Of a DNA stretch of 64,000 nt, positions 24,771-35,494 are shown in pieces (position 1 is the stretch's first letter; the number at the start of each line of letters is the position of its first letter). Origin of the DNA: Cyclina sinensis (taxonomy: Eukaryota > Mollusca > Bivalvia > Venerida > Veneridae). The notes beneath the pieces were generated by a model. That model was not told where the DNA came from and did not search any database. It saw only the letters and a list, made by a program, of their open reading frames with translations. The translations under genes and the position numbers were made by a program. The stretch covers positions 41,616,627 to 41,680,626 of the forward strand of contig JAAONU010000013.1 of assembly GCA_012932295.1 (NCBI GenBank). Direction: 5' to 3'.

Positions 24771-24808
24771 CAACCGAACTGTGATTGATTGTTCGGTGTT
24801 TCTCATAT
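24771..24808 (-). CDS. 38-nt exon-like cassette, copy 1 (partner of 18387-18424)
   Basis: On the minus strand AACCAG precedes two bases plus ATG and 12 codons reading MRNTEQSITVRL, followed by GTGTTA as a possible donor. The homologous block at 18387-18424 has the same length, ATG position, frame and CAG/GT boundaries. The peptides share the pattern M-x3-EQ-x-IT-x-RL. If spliced at these sites it enters in phase 1 and leaves in phase 0, like exon 4. It could also be a separate first coding exon starting at the ATG. Short length keeps confidence low. Confidence 0.38.
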
Positions 24809-27800
24809 CTGGTTAATTTCTAAACAACATGAAAAACTTCGCGATGAGTGTTGTGTTTTCACGAAGAATGTTTTAATTTAAAACAGAAAGCACATGGCTA
24901 CATGATGACCTGAGTAGACAGTTAATCAAACTGTATACAGTTTCGTCGAGTTCAACAATTTGTAATTTCTTTCTCTTTTTTTTATCAAAGAATGATCACA
25001 AGTTATAATTTCAATTAGGTAATGCTAGGTATGTCGGGAAAAAACCTCATACATCAGAAACGCATGAGCTGTTGTTTTATGCCCACACATAAAGCCTCTC
25101 TTTGAAAAAAATGATGATAAAAAATAAAAAAGACTAAAATGACAAACTGAATCCCTAGCATTATTTTGTGCTTGCCATCTTCTGAATGAACGAAATATTC
25201 ACCCTGCGTAAGTGCAACGTGGGCATTAATTCCACGTTCATACAAAATGAATGAGGTTAAATGAGCGTGCAAAAAATCCTCTGAGGTTTATAAATGATTT
25301 AAAAAACATGTTGGACCTAGCACTTATAACAAAATAGTCATAAGATCATTAAAATTCATTCACTGAATGATGGTTGTGAATCTAGCCAGAGCCATTATCG
25401 GGTACATGGTGCTAACTTGAGTGTGCCTATGTCTATGTTTAAACGAGTAAATGTGGCTGAAATACAACAACAACACGGTTGTTTACGTGGCTGAATCATA
25501 ACTTCAGACATTTGAACACGGCGACCAAATGAATGTATCAAATTACCTCCGATGAAATTAAATCAGTAGCATAAATGCACGAATCTCCTATTAACCACTG
25601 ACAAGTGCATGTTGTGGGAGTATTCAGATTATAAACATGTCTCTAAGTCAATTATCATCTAGTCTTTCAATTGTTTATACGCAGTATCAGTCGCCAGCTT
25701 CCGGCACAGTTATATCACTGTCAATCCTACCAGCATTAATTAAGCAAATATCTGTCATTTCTACCATTAATGAAATGGAAAGCTCATGGAAAAGAAACAG
25801 ACTATCCCTGTTATTAGGAAGTGAGGGTTATATTTATTTGAAGTCAGTCTGAATATTGATTGCCTGATTTACATTTCAAAAGTCAATTGGTCTATCTAAC
25901 TTTGAGCAGAGCATGGAAAAACTTCTTCAAGTTAGCAAGTATTTTTCATAGGAAAACGTTTAGACTGTAACCTCGTCTAATAGCGGTTTTTCTAGTTCAA
26001 ACTAGAACCGGGTGCGAAAGAAAACAAGTGAAAAGATCTCAAGAATGAGTTGTAAAAGAGAGATATCGTTCATCAAAGAGTTATATGGTAAGCAGTAGAC
26101 ATATTGTATAGTGACATCATTTGCGGCCTTGGTTCTTAGACAGATGGTAACAACCTGATGTACTTCATCTGTCACATAAAAAAGTACTAACGAACAAAAC
26201 AAACGACTCTAAAACAGAAAAGTATTTATGTCTATCCAGTTTTTATTTATATCTATTTAGTTGTCATTTATGTTAAATGTCTATCCAGTTGTCATTCTTA
26301 GTTGACTATCTGCAAGTTTTTCATGTTCCTTGTTTGGTTTCAATATTTCACCAATTTTATTTATTTCATATTATATTTTTTATCTAAGAAATGAAGTTCG
26401 GGGATAATGTTAATATGGTCATTAACCTGGAAATGAACAGAGGGGTTACAAACATTGCTGTTTGTTTGCATCTCAAAGTTTTCCACAAAATTCATTACCG
26501 CTTTTAAAGCGGTTCTTGCATTTTTTTTTATAACATTGAGGTGACTTATTCAATCACATGTTGTGCTTATTAGAGCGATACCGTCTTGGTAATTTCAACT
26601 GAACTCATGTGTTCTTATTCTTTCAGTGTATTTAAATTAAATTCCGTTACTTTTTGCGATAAATATTTATGAAGATGGTTCTGTATTTAAATTCAAACCA
26701 AAGTAAAATAAATAGAAGGCGTCATAATACAAACATCATGCATGTTTTTTCGGGTTTCTAATTTCTAATAAAACACTATCTGGCATTTTGTATTTCAAGT
26801 TTTGGCTGATTTGCTTGGCATCTGTTAATTTAAGCTGATCCTTGCAGTATCGCTTAAATAATCAAACCTAACTGGAAATAACTTCAGGACGCCTCTTCTC
26901 AATGGTTAGCCTAAGTAATGGCGCGTGTTTGCGTGAATCTATTTTGAATCCAATGAGGTTAATGTCGTACGTGTTTATTAATGTATTGAGTCTAGTACCG
27001 ACTTGAACTTAAATGCTGTATATTTTTATTTCTCTAGATTTTATTTCGTTTCTTTAGCGCTTATTTCAAATCATTCCGTCATTCTGAAAGACATTAAATC
27101 CAAAGTCTACAACACTGCTCTAGTGCGATCACATTATAAATATTATTTAGAATTATTTAGAATATTATTCATCTATTTTTTATATATTAAATTGGTGCTC
27201 TTACAATAGAAAAAAATCAAGTTATTATAATTCATAACAGCCTCAGCAAATTTTTGTAATATGCTTCTTAAACGATTATTCCAACACTATCTTTCCTTCC
27301 GCCATTACCAACAAAACAATATTGACATGGACCTAAAATATCCCAGAGCTAACTTACAACCGACGTTATTCTGCTGTGGGCGTCGTATTGAAGTAAATAT
27401 GGTAGTATATTGAAACAAGTATGGTAGTTTATTAAATTAAATATGGAAGTATATTGAAATATACCAGCAAAACCTATTCGAATATACCAGATTAATTGAC
27501 AAATGAAACAATGGTATGGAGCGATCGACAAATACATCAAGTATCTTTTAAAATCACTATTTAACAACTGAAACATCTGTTTCTACTCCACTTCATAAAG
27601 GTAATCTACTTCATCATTATACCAATTAATGTTTTAGTAATGTTAAACTTGAGGTTTTAGCCTTCTACTGCCATTCTTTCAAACAGAAGTACTTAATTTC
27701 TCGCCACATAATAAAAATGCGGGAGACCAAACATAATCAATGAACTCTAAAAATTATGAATAAAACATAAATATTAATTAAAACATTTCTAAAATTCTGA

Positions 27801-28084
27801 ACTGTCAACCAAAACAAATTTATCTTCATCTACATGATTAATATTCACTTAAGTATAAACTAAAATGCCACCGACAATACTTTATTGCTTCTGTAGATAA
27901 TGTATTTCAAAAATAAGTGCAAAATTTATATAGTACTGTGGTTATGACCAAACTATGAAAAAAAAAGAAAAAATTTAAACCATTATTTTTCATGATTTTA
28001 TTAATTTGAATCATTTCTCAATGTGTTACATATGTGAAAAAAAAATGAATTCTGAGATCAAACTTCATAAACTGATAAGAACTT
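24809..28084. other. No gene recognised downstream of exon 4
   Basis: AT-rich. A minus-strand 72-codon frame (25054-25272) has an acceptor-like TTACGCAG but no clear donor and is not called. Confidence 0.4.
27390..27465. repeat. Short degenerate tandem repeat (AATATGGTAGTATATTGAAA)
   Basis: Three imperfect units of roughly 26-32 bases share ATATGGWAGTWTATTGAAA. No coding or transposon ends are visible. Confidence 0.5.
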
Positions 28085-28310
28085 TCAAATACTTAGAAAA
28101 CAAATAAACAGAGCTGCCAAATACTGAAAAGAAACGATCAGATTACTGAAAAGAACGTTTAAAAACTAAACAAAAATAAAAACAAACAAACAAACATTCA
28201 AATACTAAAAAGAGATGCCAAATACTGCAAAGAACTTTCAGCTACTATAAGTATTTCAAAATACTGGAAAGGACATTTGAATACTGGGAAAAAAACTTTT
28301 AGGAAAGACA
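28085..28310. repeat. Degenerate array of AAATACTGAAAAGAAC
   Basis: At least seven approximate copies of AATACTGAAAAGAAC-like sequence occur at irregular 25-35-base spacing. It is an old minisatellite or low-complexity region, close downstream (transcription sense) of exon 4. Confidence 0.5.
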
Positions 28311-28665
28311 TAACATTACTATGTCAAGCTGATTAATATATCCCCAGCTTACGACAAGTATTTATACTACAATTGCAAAAGGAACAGACTTTGACCTGTA
28401 ATCTGATAATGATCTGTGCTTTCGCTTATATGTCGATAGATTTTCTGATTCGCCCATATTGAATCACACTGAATTCCATTTTAAAAAAAGACCGAGCTAA
28501 GGGTTAAAAATACAACTGATAGAAAAAGACAATACAACAAGGCAAGAAGAGTTATCTCTCCTTTAAGGCATATTTATACTCGTATATGTAGTTCACGTTT
28601 AGTACTGACATGAACTTTTTATGCCTAAGGGTACCATAAACATTGATCAAAATAGAATCGCTTAC

Positions 28666-28727
28666 CTTTCGTGGCACCGAGAGAAGATTCGAGTCCCAGT
28701 TCATGGACCGCAACATTTCCCCAGGAT
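28666..28727 (-). CDS. Exon 4 (62 nt) of the same gene
   Basis: On the minus strand a strong acceptor (CTTTTTTTCAG, ending at 28728) and a consensus donor GTAAGC (28665) bracket 62 nt. The leading AT completes GAT (Asp) with the G from exon 3; the frame then reads PGEMLRSMNWDSNLLSVPRK and ends in phase 0. Summed coding length for exons 1-4 is 1251 nt, exactly 417 codons. The C-terminal pattern DSxLxxxxRK before the donor resembles the end of the tandem cassettes near 22.4, 11.3 and 7.2 kb (DSILVNKERK), which suggests they may be duplicates of this exon. No downstream constitutive exon or stop could be assigned with confidence. Confidence 0.72.
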
Positions 28728-29106
28728 CTGAAAAAAAGTTCAACTTTTACTCATGTACCAAAAGTTGACATTTGAAAAGAGAAGCTAAAATGATATCGCT
28801 AAGCAACACTACTTGACCCTAAGACTTGGCTTAATAAAATGTTACTGTCCATGTCACGAATCCTTGAATGTTGTTGATAACATCATGAAGTTGATATGCT
28901 TAATGTGTTTTTGCCTCAAGCAAGAATTCGTACCTATCCTCACTCTACTCTCTGAAGTCTGACAGACTGTCTTCAAAAGATTAGTGTATAAAGAATTTAA
29001 TATAAAAACAAGAAAGTCCCAAGTGTATCTGTGACCGTGCAATTACATTATTTTACCAATAAAATTTGGGGAAAACTGGACTTTTGTGCTCGCTCGATTA
29101 TGGAAA

Positions 29107-29505
29107 CTAAAACTGACCCCCGGTACATATTCCGCACAACTGCATTATGTACCGTGGGATAATTGACTGCTGATTATTCGTTTTCATGAATATTTATTGG
29201 CAAAGGGATGTAACTCTTCGTCGAATGAGATGCCGCATTACAAATAGACACTCTTCAGTGTGGAGAGTAGGCATAATGACAAGTTACTTAAAATAGACGT
29301 ATTTCCCAGGATTTAAACATAGGCGCGGAAGGCAAATTGTAACAAGTAATTTCATTGGCTGAGATTCCGAAAGGGAAATCTTACGGAAACCAATGAAAGT
29401 AGGTAATGAATTATTCATGAGTACGAAATTTTACCAGCCAATTGTCCCACGGTAGATAAATAGAGTGAAACGGAATGGATCGAACGTGGGTTTCCGACGA
29501 TGCAT
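29107..29505 (-). mobile_element. TIR element, copy 2
   Basis: This is the reverse complement of 14911-15308, with the inner TIR pair at 29150-29454 (305 bp) and the outer TTTCCGACGATG end at the right. It lies in the minus-strand gene a few hundred bases upstream (in transcription sense) of exon 4. Differences from copy 1 are few substitutions (for example AAGGGAAAT for TTGCGGAAT-like positions). Confidence 0.78.
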
Positions 29506-30941
29506 ACATGTATAACAGTTACCTAACATACATTTGATGACTAAATACTTTAGTTAATACCACAACAAGTACCACCATACAAATACGTTGATAGTTGATG
29601 TCATGTAAAATTATAGTTTTACAAAAATAATTATCAATAATTATTCAATAACCTATAAAACGTAGTGCGTCACGTGATCACTGGTCAGCCTAGATTGTAA
29701 AAAGTAAGAAAAGTCGTGATATGCTTAATCTTTACTGGAACTTCCGAGGAAATTTGATACTTTTAAATCATTAGTTATATTTAATGTATTAAAGGGGTGT
29801 TTAAGGAAAATATATCGCCAAATATCTTAATCAAAACTCCATTTTTATATACATTATGGTTGAAACCAAAGAGAGCATTTTTAAACTAGCTCAAGGCTTT
29901 ATAGCTTAGAACTTTATATCGGGAAAGCAGGCAATTACCTCTGAAGTATGGGTCTGAGAAAACAAAGAAATGGGCATTTATCAGGTTTATGGTCAACATG
30001 ACAAAAACAAGTTACCATTGTCGCATAGGGCAGTGTTAATGGCGTTTCTCGTAATTGATTAACTTTACTGGTAGACAGAAAATCTATATACAACATATGT
30101 TATGCCTAGAGGCTGGCATTCTTCAACAGGCTCTGAAGTTTATTTTGCCGGCTTTCACATTAATACATTGCAACCTAATTGAGTTGTACTGACTTTATAA
30201 TACATTACTTTAGAAATATACAAAGTAACACTGCAGGCGTTTTATCCCTTTTACCGATAAACGTAGTTTTTATTTATGCATGTTTTTTCATCTTGGTCTA
30301 TTTATGTTGTTATATTTTTATTGCGATGAGTGCAAAATGTGAATGTAAATGTACACAGTGACATTACATAAACTACTTCTTAAGAAAAACAGAACATTAT
30401 AAGCACACATAAATGTCTGACATACTTGCATTAGTTATATCACTCTATGGCTGCAGTGTATCTACAAAGAATTAAGTCGATCAGATGAATATGGAAATAA
30501 CATATTTGTTTTCAATCTCAAGAGAATTCCACTGTTCTTTTGTAGTCCTTTTTTCTAGAATATGTTCTATGATTTAACGATATTAAATTTCTGTCTGCAA
30601 TGTATAAGTATTGATTTCAAATATTATTCGTGAATCTAATTTACATATGTATGTATTAGGATTGTATTTAGTTTATTATTTAAAATCGATTGCGTGTATT
30701 AACCACTCCTGAAGAGTATTTCCTCCTGTGATTACCAGTTCTAGTCATCGCGGCCAAGACGGGGTTTGAACAAGCGAGCCCTGAGTTTAGGGTATGATAC
30801 CCTTCCCCCCTTCCAGTATTAAAAGATATCTCACAAGCTACTGTAGGCTAAGTTTAAAGTTGACTGGACTTTGATTTCCTGCTGACATTTATGTATTCGC
30901 CCCTCTAGTCATCCCCTATGTAAATTATTACCAGGGAAATT

Positions 30942-31037
30942 ATAAGCGTTAAAGAAATACATTTGTGATAAAATAAGCGTTAAAGAAATACATATGTGAT
31001 AAAATAAGCGTTAAAGAAATACACGTGTGATAAAAGC
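30942..31037. repeat. 31-bp minisatellite, 3 copies
   Basis: The unit AAGCGTTAAAGAAATACATW plus TGTGATAAAAT is repeated three times with only one to three differences, so the expansion is recent. Confidence 0.85.
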
Positions 31038-31329
31038 GAAAATGCATTTATTTTAAACGGAAGTTGAAAATGGATCTTAAATCAGTTTTAAATATAGAAC
31101 GTTAATAAGGAAACGAAATCTTTCAATATCAGTATAAAACTGTGTTTTACTATGTTAAAACGGAAGAATAAATGAAACATACTGAGCAAGTTAGAACATA
31201 AATCAACAAGATATATACCTTCCTGCGCATCGGTCGAATATTTCTCTACCGTTCACTTTCTTACCTCTACTAAAATTTAATTTTCAGAACGATATTTCTA
31301 TTCTTAGACTGGGAAATCCACAGTTTCCT

Positions 31330-31740
31330 TTTAACCAATCAGTGACTAGCTTACAACGAGTCGTCACATACATACATTTGACAACCCAAAATGTAAACAA
31401 ACAGTGCATATTCGCATGTAACTTTTGTTAATTTTGTATTTTACTGATCAGAGTGTTTTTTTCTTTTAAATTTGTATACGTGAATAAACCAACAAAAATA
31501 ACAATTAGGTTAAATTCACGATGGTACGATTGTTTGCGGACGTTTATTGGCTGTCTTCCAAAGTTGCTGAGTCTGGGTAACGTAATCGCGTAGTTCAATA
31601 TTTCACAAAATTATTAGAAAACACCTGTCTGTTTATAACTTTTGCAGTCACGTAATCATTTCAACCAATGGGAATTGGTGTTAAGATTTTTTGGTCGCGG
31701 AGATATTGGTTTACTTTCATTGGTCGTTGAAAGTTTATGG
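31330..31740. promoter_or_regulatory. Cluster of CCAAT/ATTGG motifs, possible regulatory region
   Basis: Within about 400 bp are AACCAATCAGTGA (31333), TATTGGCTGTC (31543), CAACCAATGGGA (31662), ATATTGGTT (31703) and CATTGGTCG (31720). Local GC content is higher than in the flanks. It lies about 3 kb upstream of exon 4 on the gene strand, so an internal promoter or enhancer is possible. No TATA box or initiator was identified. Confidence 0.25.
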
Positions 31741-32049
31741 TAAAGGTCAATATCATAAATTCACAATCGATAAATAAATGATGAAAAAATGATATCTTAA
31801 AATATGTTGCGCAAAGACACAGTACAAAGTTTCATTAAAATTGATAAATGCATTTGTATGCCGAATACATAAATGTTGTGGCGGTAAAAGAAATGCGCTG
31901 TGTTGATGGCTTTGTAATAAAACCTGTTCATATATAATTAAAAAATAACGCTGGAATTGCGGTGTTCCGCAATGAAAGCGTAGACATTGATGAACTTTTA
32001 TCTAAGAAACTATTATCTAGAACAAGGGGTATAGTGTTTACATCGCAGG

Positions 32050-32215
32050 AACACATGCAGAAAGTAAGTTGGAAAGGCAGGCAGACAAGCACGCCGGAAA
32101 GCACGCAGAAAGGCAGGAAGAAAGGCAGGCAGAAAAACACAGAGAGGCAGACTGATAGGCACGCCAGAAGGCACGCATAATGGCAGTCAGAAAGGCAGGC
32201 AAGCAGACAAATACA
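32050..32215. repeat. Purine-rich GGCAGGCAG / GCACGC low-complexity tract
   Basis: Irregular repetition of AAAGGCAGGCAGA and GCACGCAGAA. It directly precedes the 32231 repeat element and makes overlapping incidental open frames. Confidence 0.6.
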
Positions 32216-32230
32216 AAGAGTAATAATAAA

Positions 32231-33356
32231 ACAAGAGGGCCATGATGACCCTTTTATCGCTCACCTGAAAACAACTGTAACTACTTTCTACACATACCAA
32301 ATATCTAAAATCCAGGCCTTGTGGTTTCTGACAAGAAGATTTTTTATGTTTTATCTTTTACGTATGTCAGTCGGTATAAAACCAAGTGACCCCTGGGTTG
32401 GTTCCAATTTTTATTTTTTAGCCTTGTTGACCTTGACCCAAGTGACCTAAAATCCAACCCAAGCGTAGATCTTTATGATACATACATACCAAATATCTAA
32501 GATATATGTCAATAAATGAAGATTCAATTAAATGGTTTGTAAGATTATTAAAGCTGTGAAACCATGCAGACATGGCAAAATAAGCCTATTCTGGCCACCA
32601 TACCTCTAAGACACAAGATGGGATCAGGTCGGTTCAAGAAAAGAAAGGAGATCTATTGTTTATAAATGTTTTGTAAAGTTTGGTTGCAATTGAATCTGTT
32701 GCGAGCATAACACTATGACGTAAGGTAGAGAAGTGTTTTTTAACCTCTGTGACCTTTACCTTGACCCAGTAACCTCAAACCCCACCCAAAGTTTTCCCTA
32801 TATAAGCCTATGTTAAATAATGTAGACCCTGGGGCGGAGTCAATTTTGACCCTGCGGCAATGATTTGAACAAAAGTGGCAGAGGTCCACTAGAAAATAAT
32901 ACATACCAAATAACTTAGCTCCTTGCCTTGTGGTTTCAGGCGAGAAGATTTTAGAAGTTTTCGCCTATGAAAAATCATGTGGCCCCCTAGGGCAGGTCCA
33001 TTCTGACCCTGTGGCCATGATTTAAACTTACTTGGTAAAGACCCACTAAACAATGCTACATACCAAACATCACAGCTCTAGGCCTTGTGGTTTCAGAGAA
33101 GAAGATTTTTATTTTTTTTACTTTTTTAATCTTTTTTAGCTCCTGTGGACTAGATATGCAATGGACCAAAACTTTTTGAAAAAATTTGATAGAGCTTCAT
33201 GCAAGGAACATTCCTGGCAAGTTTTATCAAATTTGGCCTGCTGGTTTCAGAGATTTCCTTTGAAGTAATTGTGGACGACGGACGACGCCGACAGACAACT
33301 GACAATCACTGATCCTAATAGCTCACATGAGCACTGCGTGCTCAGGTGAGCTAAAA
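32231..33356 (+). repeat. ACAAGAGGGCC element, second copy, with inverted ends
   Basis: It begins ACAAGAGGGCCATGATGACCC, ATCGCTCACCTGA and ends GCTCAGGTGAGCTAAAA, so GCTCACCTGA and TCAGGTGAGC are terminal inverted repeats. CCTTGTGGTTTC monomer landmarks occur near 32313, 32925 and 33081. It also carries TGACCTTGACCCAAGTGACC and CCATGATTTRAAC motifs found in the 9155 copy. It is shorter than that copy because fewer monomers remain. No coding sequence. Confidence 0.75.
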
Positions 33357-34389
33357 ATAACAGGAGTGAACAACGAGTAATATAGAATCATGGCAGGCCT
33401 CACAGTACCAACGGTAACGCAATAAAGAGTAAACTGTTATTTCCTGAAATATTTCAGCTTCCAGTCTTTTTAGAGAAATTAACAGAAATCTTATTATGAA
33501 AAACGGAAATTCTCTTCCTTTATATGTAATTAGTACCAGAAATAAATAGTTTATATCATCATTAGACTAAAGAAACATTATAATGTACGCTAATTAGGCA
33601 ACATATCATAAAGAACTAGAGGTTTAATAGTGGCATAACGGAAGAGAGATCTATATTATAATTTTTATTGCAAAGTAAAACCATGAAAATTAACCAGCTC
33701 CAGTTTTATGCAGCAAACCATTGGGAAGAAGAAGAAAGTGTCGAGGCAGACCTAATCCTCCTCGTAAGCATTTTTGTTGCACTTGTTTCTTCTGTTCTGG
33801 AAGCATGTACCGTATTCGAAAGGTTTTCTCGTACAAAGGAAAGGTTAAATTTAAAGGAAGTCTCTTCTCCAGTGTTTTAACCGTTAGGTTCAGTTCCAAA
33901 ATTAGATAAAAAGTTCAGAAACAAGTCGGATACATTTAACCATGTCTAATTCCTCCATTGAAGAGAATAATCATTTATCATTAAGTTTCTGTAAGTTTTA
34001 TGAGTTAGATATGTCGCATTTTATTGAATTAGTCAAGCATTGTAATAAAATTACATTTTTACATTACGGCAGTAAAGATAACAAAAGCATCGTTGAACAG
34101 ATGCAATATACGCTCATCAGCCTAATCTGCAAACTGATGATACCTGACATTTCATATGGCACTGCACAGATATTTGCAAATCTTCCAATTTAGCAAGAAT
34201 ATTTTTACAACTGTGTGTTGAAACGACACTACAAGACTCTTTATCAATATACCATAAAATACCGATATACAAAAACAAATTTAAGTAGGGGGATAATGAA
34301 AAATTAGACCTGATACAGATATGTTTCTTGCACATTGTACTTATACTTCTTACCATATATCTATATTTTTAGTATCAAAACAATCCATT
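33357..34389. other. Intron 3 sequence; overlapping short ORFs at 33.7-33.9 kb
   Basis: Three frames on two strands are open together over 33668-33909. None has a recognisable domain. The rest is AT-rich and featureless. Confidence 0.35.
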
Positions 34390-35490
34390 TCATAATGATC
34401 AGGTTATGCTATGGACAAAAAAATAAAACAAAGGGGGAAATAACTCAGAAACAGGAAAAGTAGAGTTCTGATTCATACACACTGCACTTTTTCTTGTCAT
34501 CATCTATCTATATTTGAAGTTTCACATCGATTTACTTCATAGTTTTAAAGTTATGCACCGTACAAAAAAATAGAGGGGAGGTAATTTAAAAACGATATCT
34601 GGTAGAGTTATGGTTCTTGTGAATTACACTTCTACTTCTTACTATCTATCTTTATCCTAAGTTTCAAGATTATCCCTTTCATAGTCTTCATGTTATGCCC
34701 CAGACAAATATTCAATATTCAAATTGCAGAAGGGGAGAATACACAAAGCCTGGATAAGGCAGACTTATGCTTCTTGAGAAATGCACTTCTCCTTGTCGCC
34801 AGCTATCTATGATTTAGTTTAACATCAATTCAATTCACATTTATAAAGTTATGCTCCAGACAAAAAAAAAATAATAAAGAGGGGAGATTATTCGAAATGG
34901 AACCAGGTAGAGTAATGGTTCTTGTGCACTGCAATTGTCCTTCTTATCATCTTTCTTTATCTTAAGCTCCTAGGCAATCCTTCAAATAGTGTTTAAATTA
35001 TGCTCCAAGCAAAAATTAATTACAGAAATTAAAGAAGGTGAGATTATAAAAAAATGGGATAAGGTAGAGTTATGCTTCTTAAGCACTGTACTTCTCCTTG
35101 TCGCCAGCTATCTATATTTTAAGTTTCACATCAATTCACTACCAGTTTCAAAGTTATGTACAATTCAACACATTTTTAAGAGGGGGGATAGTAAAAATAT
35201 GATTAGGAAAAGTTCTGGTTTTGGTGCACTGAACATTTATTTATTACCATCTATTTTTTTCAAGTTTCATCAAGGCAATCCCTTTCATAGTGCTCAAGTT
35301 ATGCTCCGGAAAAAAATTTTTTTTTGAAAATAAAAGGGGAAATTACTCAAAAATGGATAAGGTAGAATTTAGCTTGTTAAGCATTGCACCTCTTCTTGTC
35401 GCCAGCTATCTATATTTAAAGTTTCACATCAATTCACTTCATAGTTATAAAGTTATAATCCGGACAAGAATTTTTCAAGAGTGGAGATAA
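34390..35490 (+). repeat. Tandem array of ~150-bp monomers with AAGTTATGCTCCGGAC
   Basis: GTTATGCTCCRGAC-like sequence recurs near 34407, 34550, 34692, 34850, 35000, 35152, 35298 and 35452, a spacing of about 142-158 bp. Each monomer continues AGAGGGGAGATWATT, AAGGTAGAGTTATG-CTTCTT, GCACTGCACTTCTCCTTGTC and GCCAGCTATCTATATTTAAG. Eight degenerate copies abut the element starting at 35495. Open frames such as the 112 codons at 34989-35327 derive from the repeat. Confidence 0.8.
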
Positions 35491-35494
35491 TTTA

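Noticed and set aside
33668..33909. Three overlapping ORFs, one Cys/Arg-rich
   Set aside because: All three frames are open together on two strands, so none stands out; no splice context or domain.
34989..35490. Plus-strand ORFs of 112 and 66 codons with similar peptides
   Set aside because: The similarity comes from the ~150-bp DNA repeat, and frames are not maintained in other monomers.
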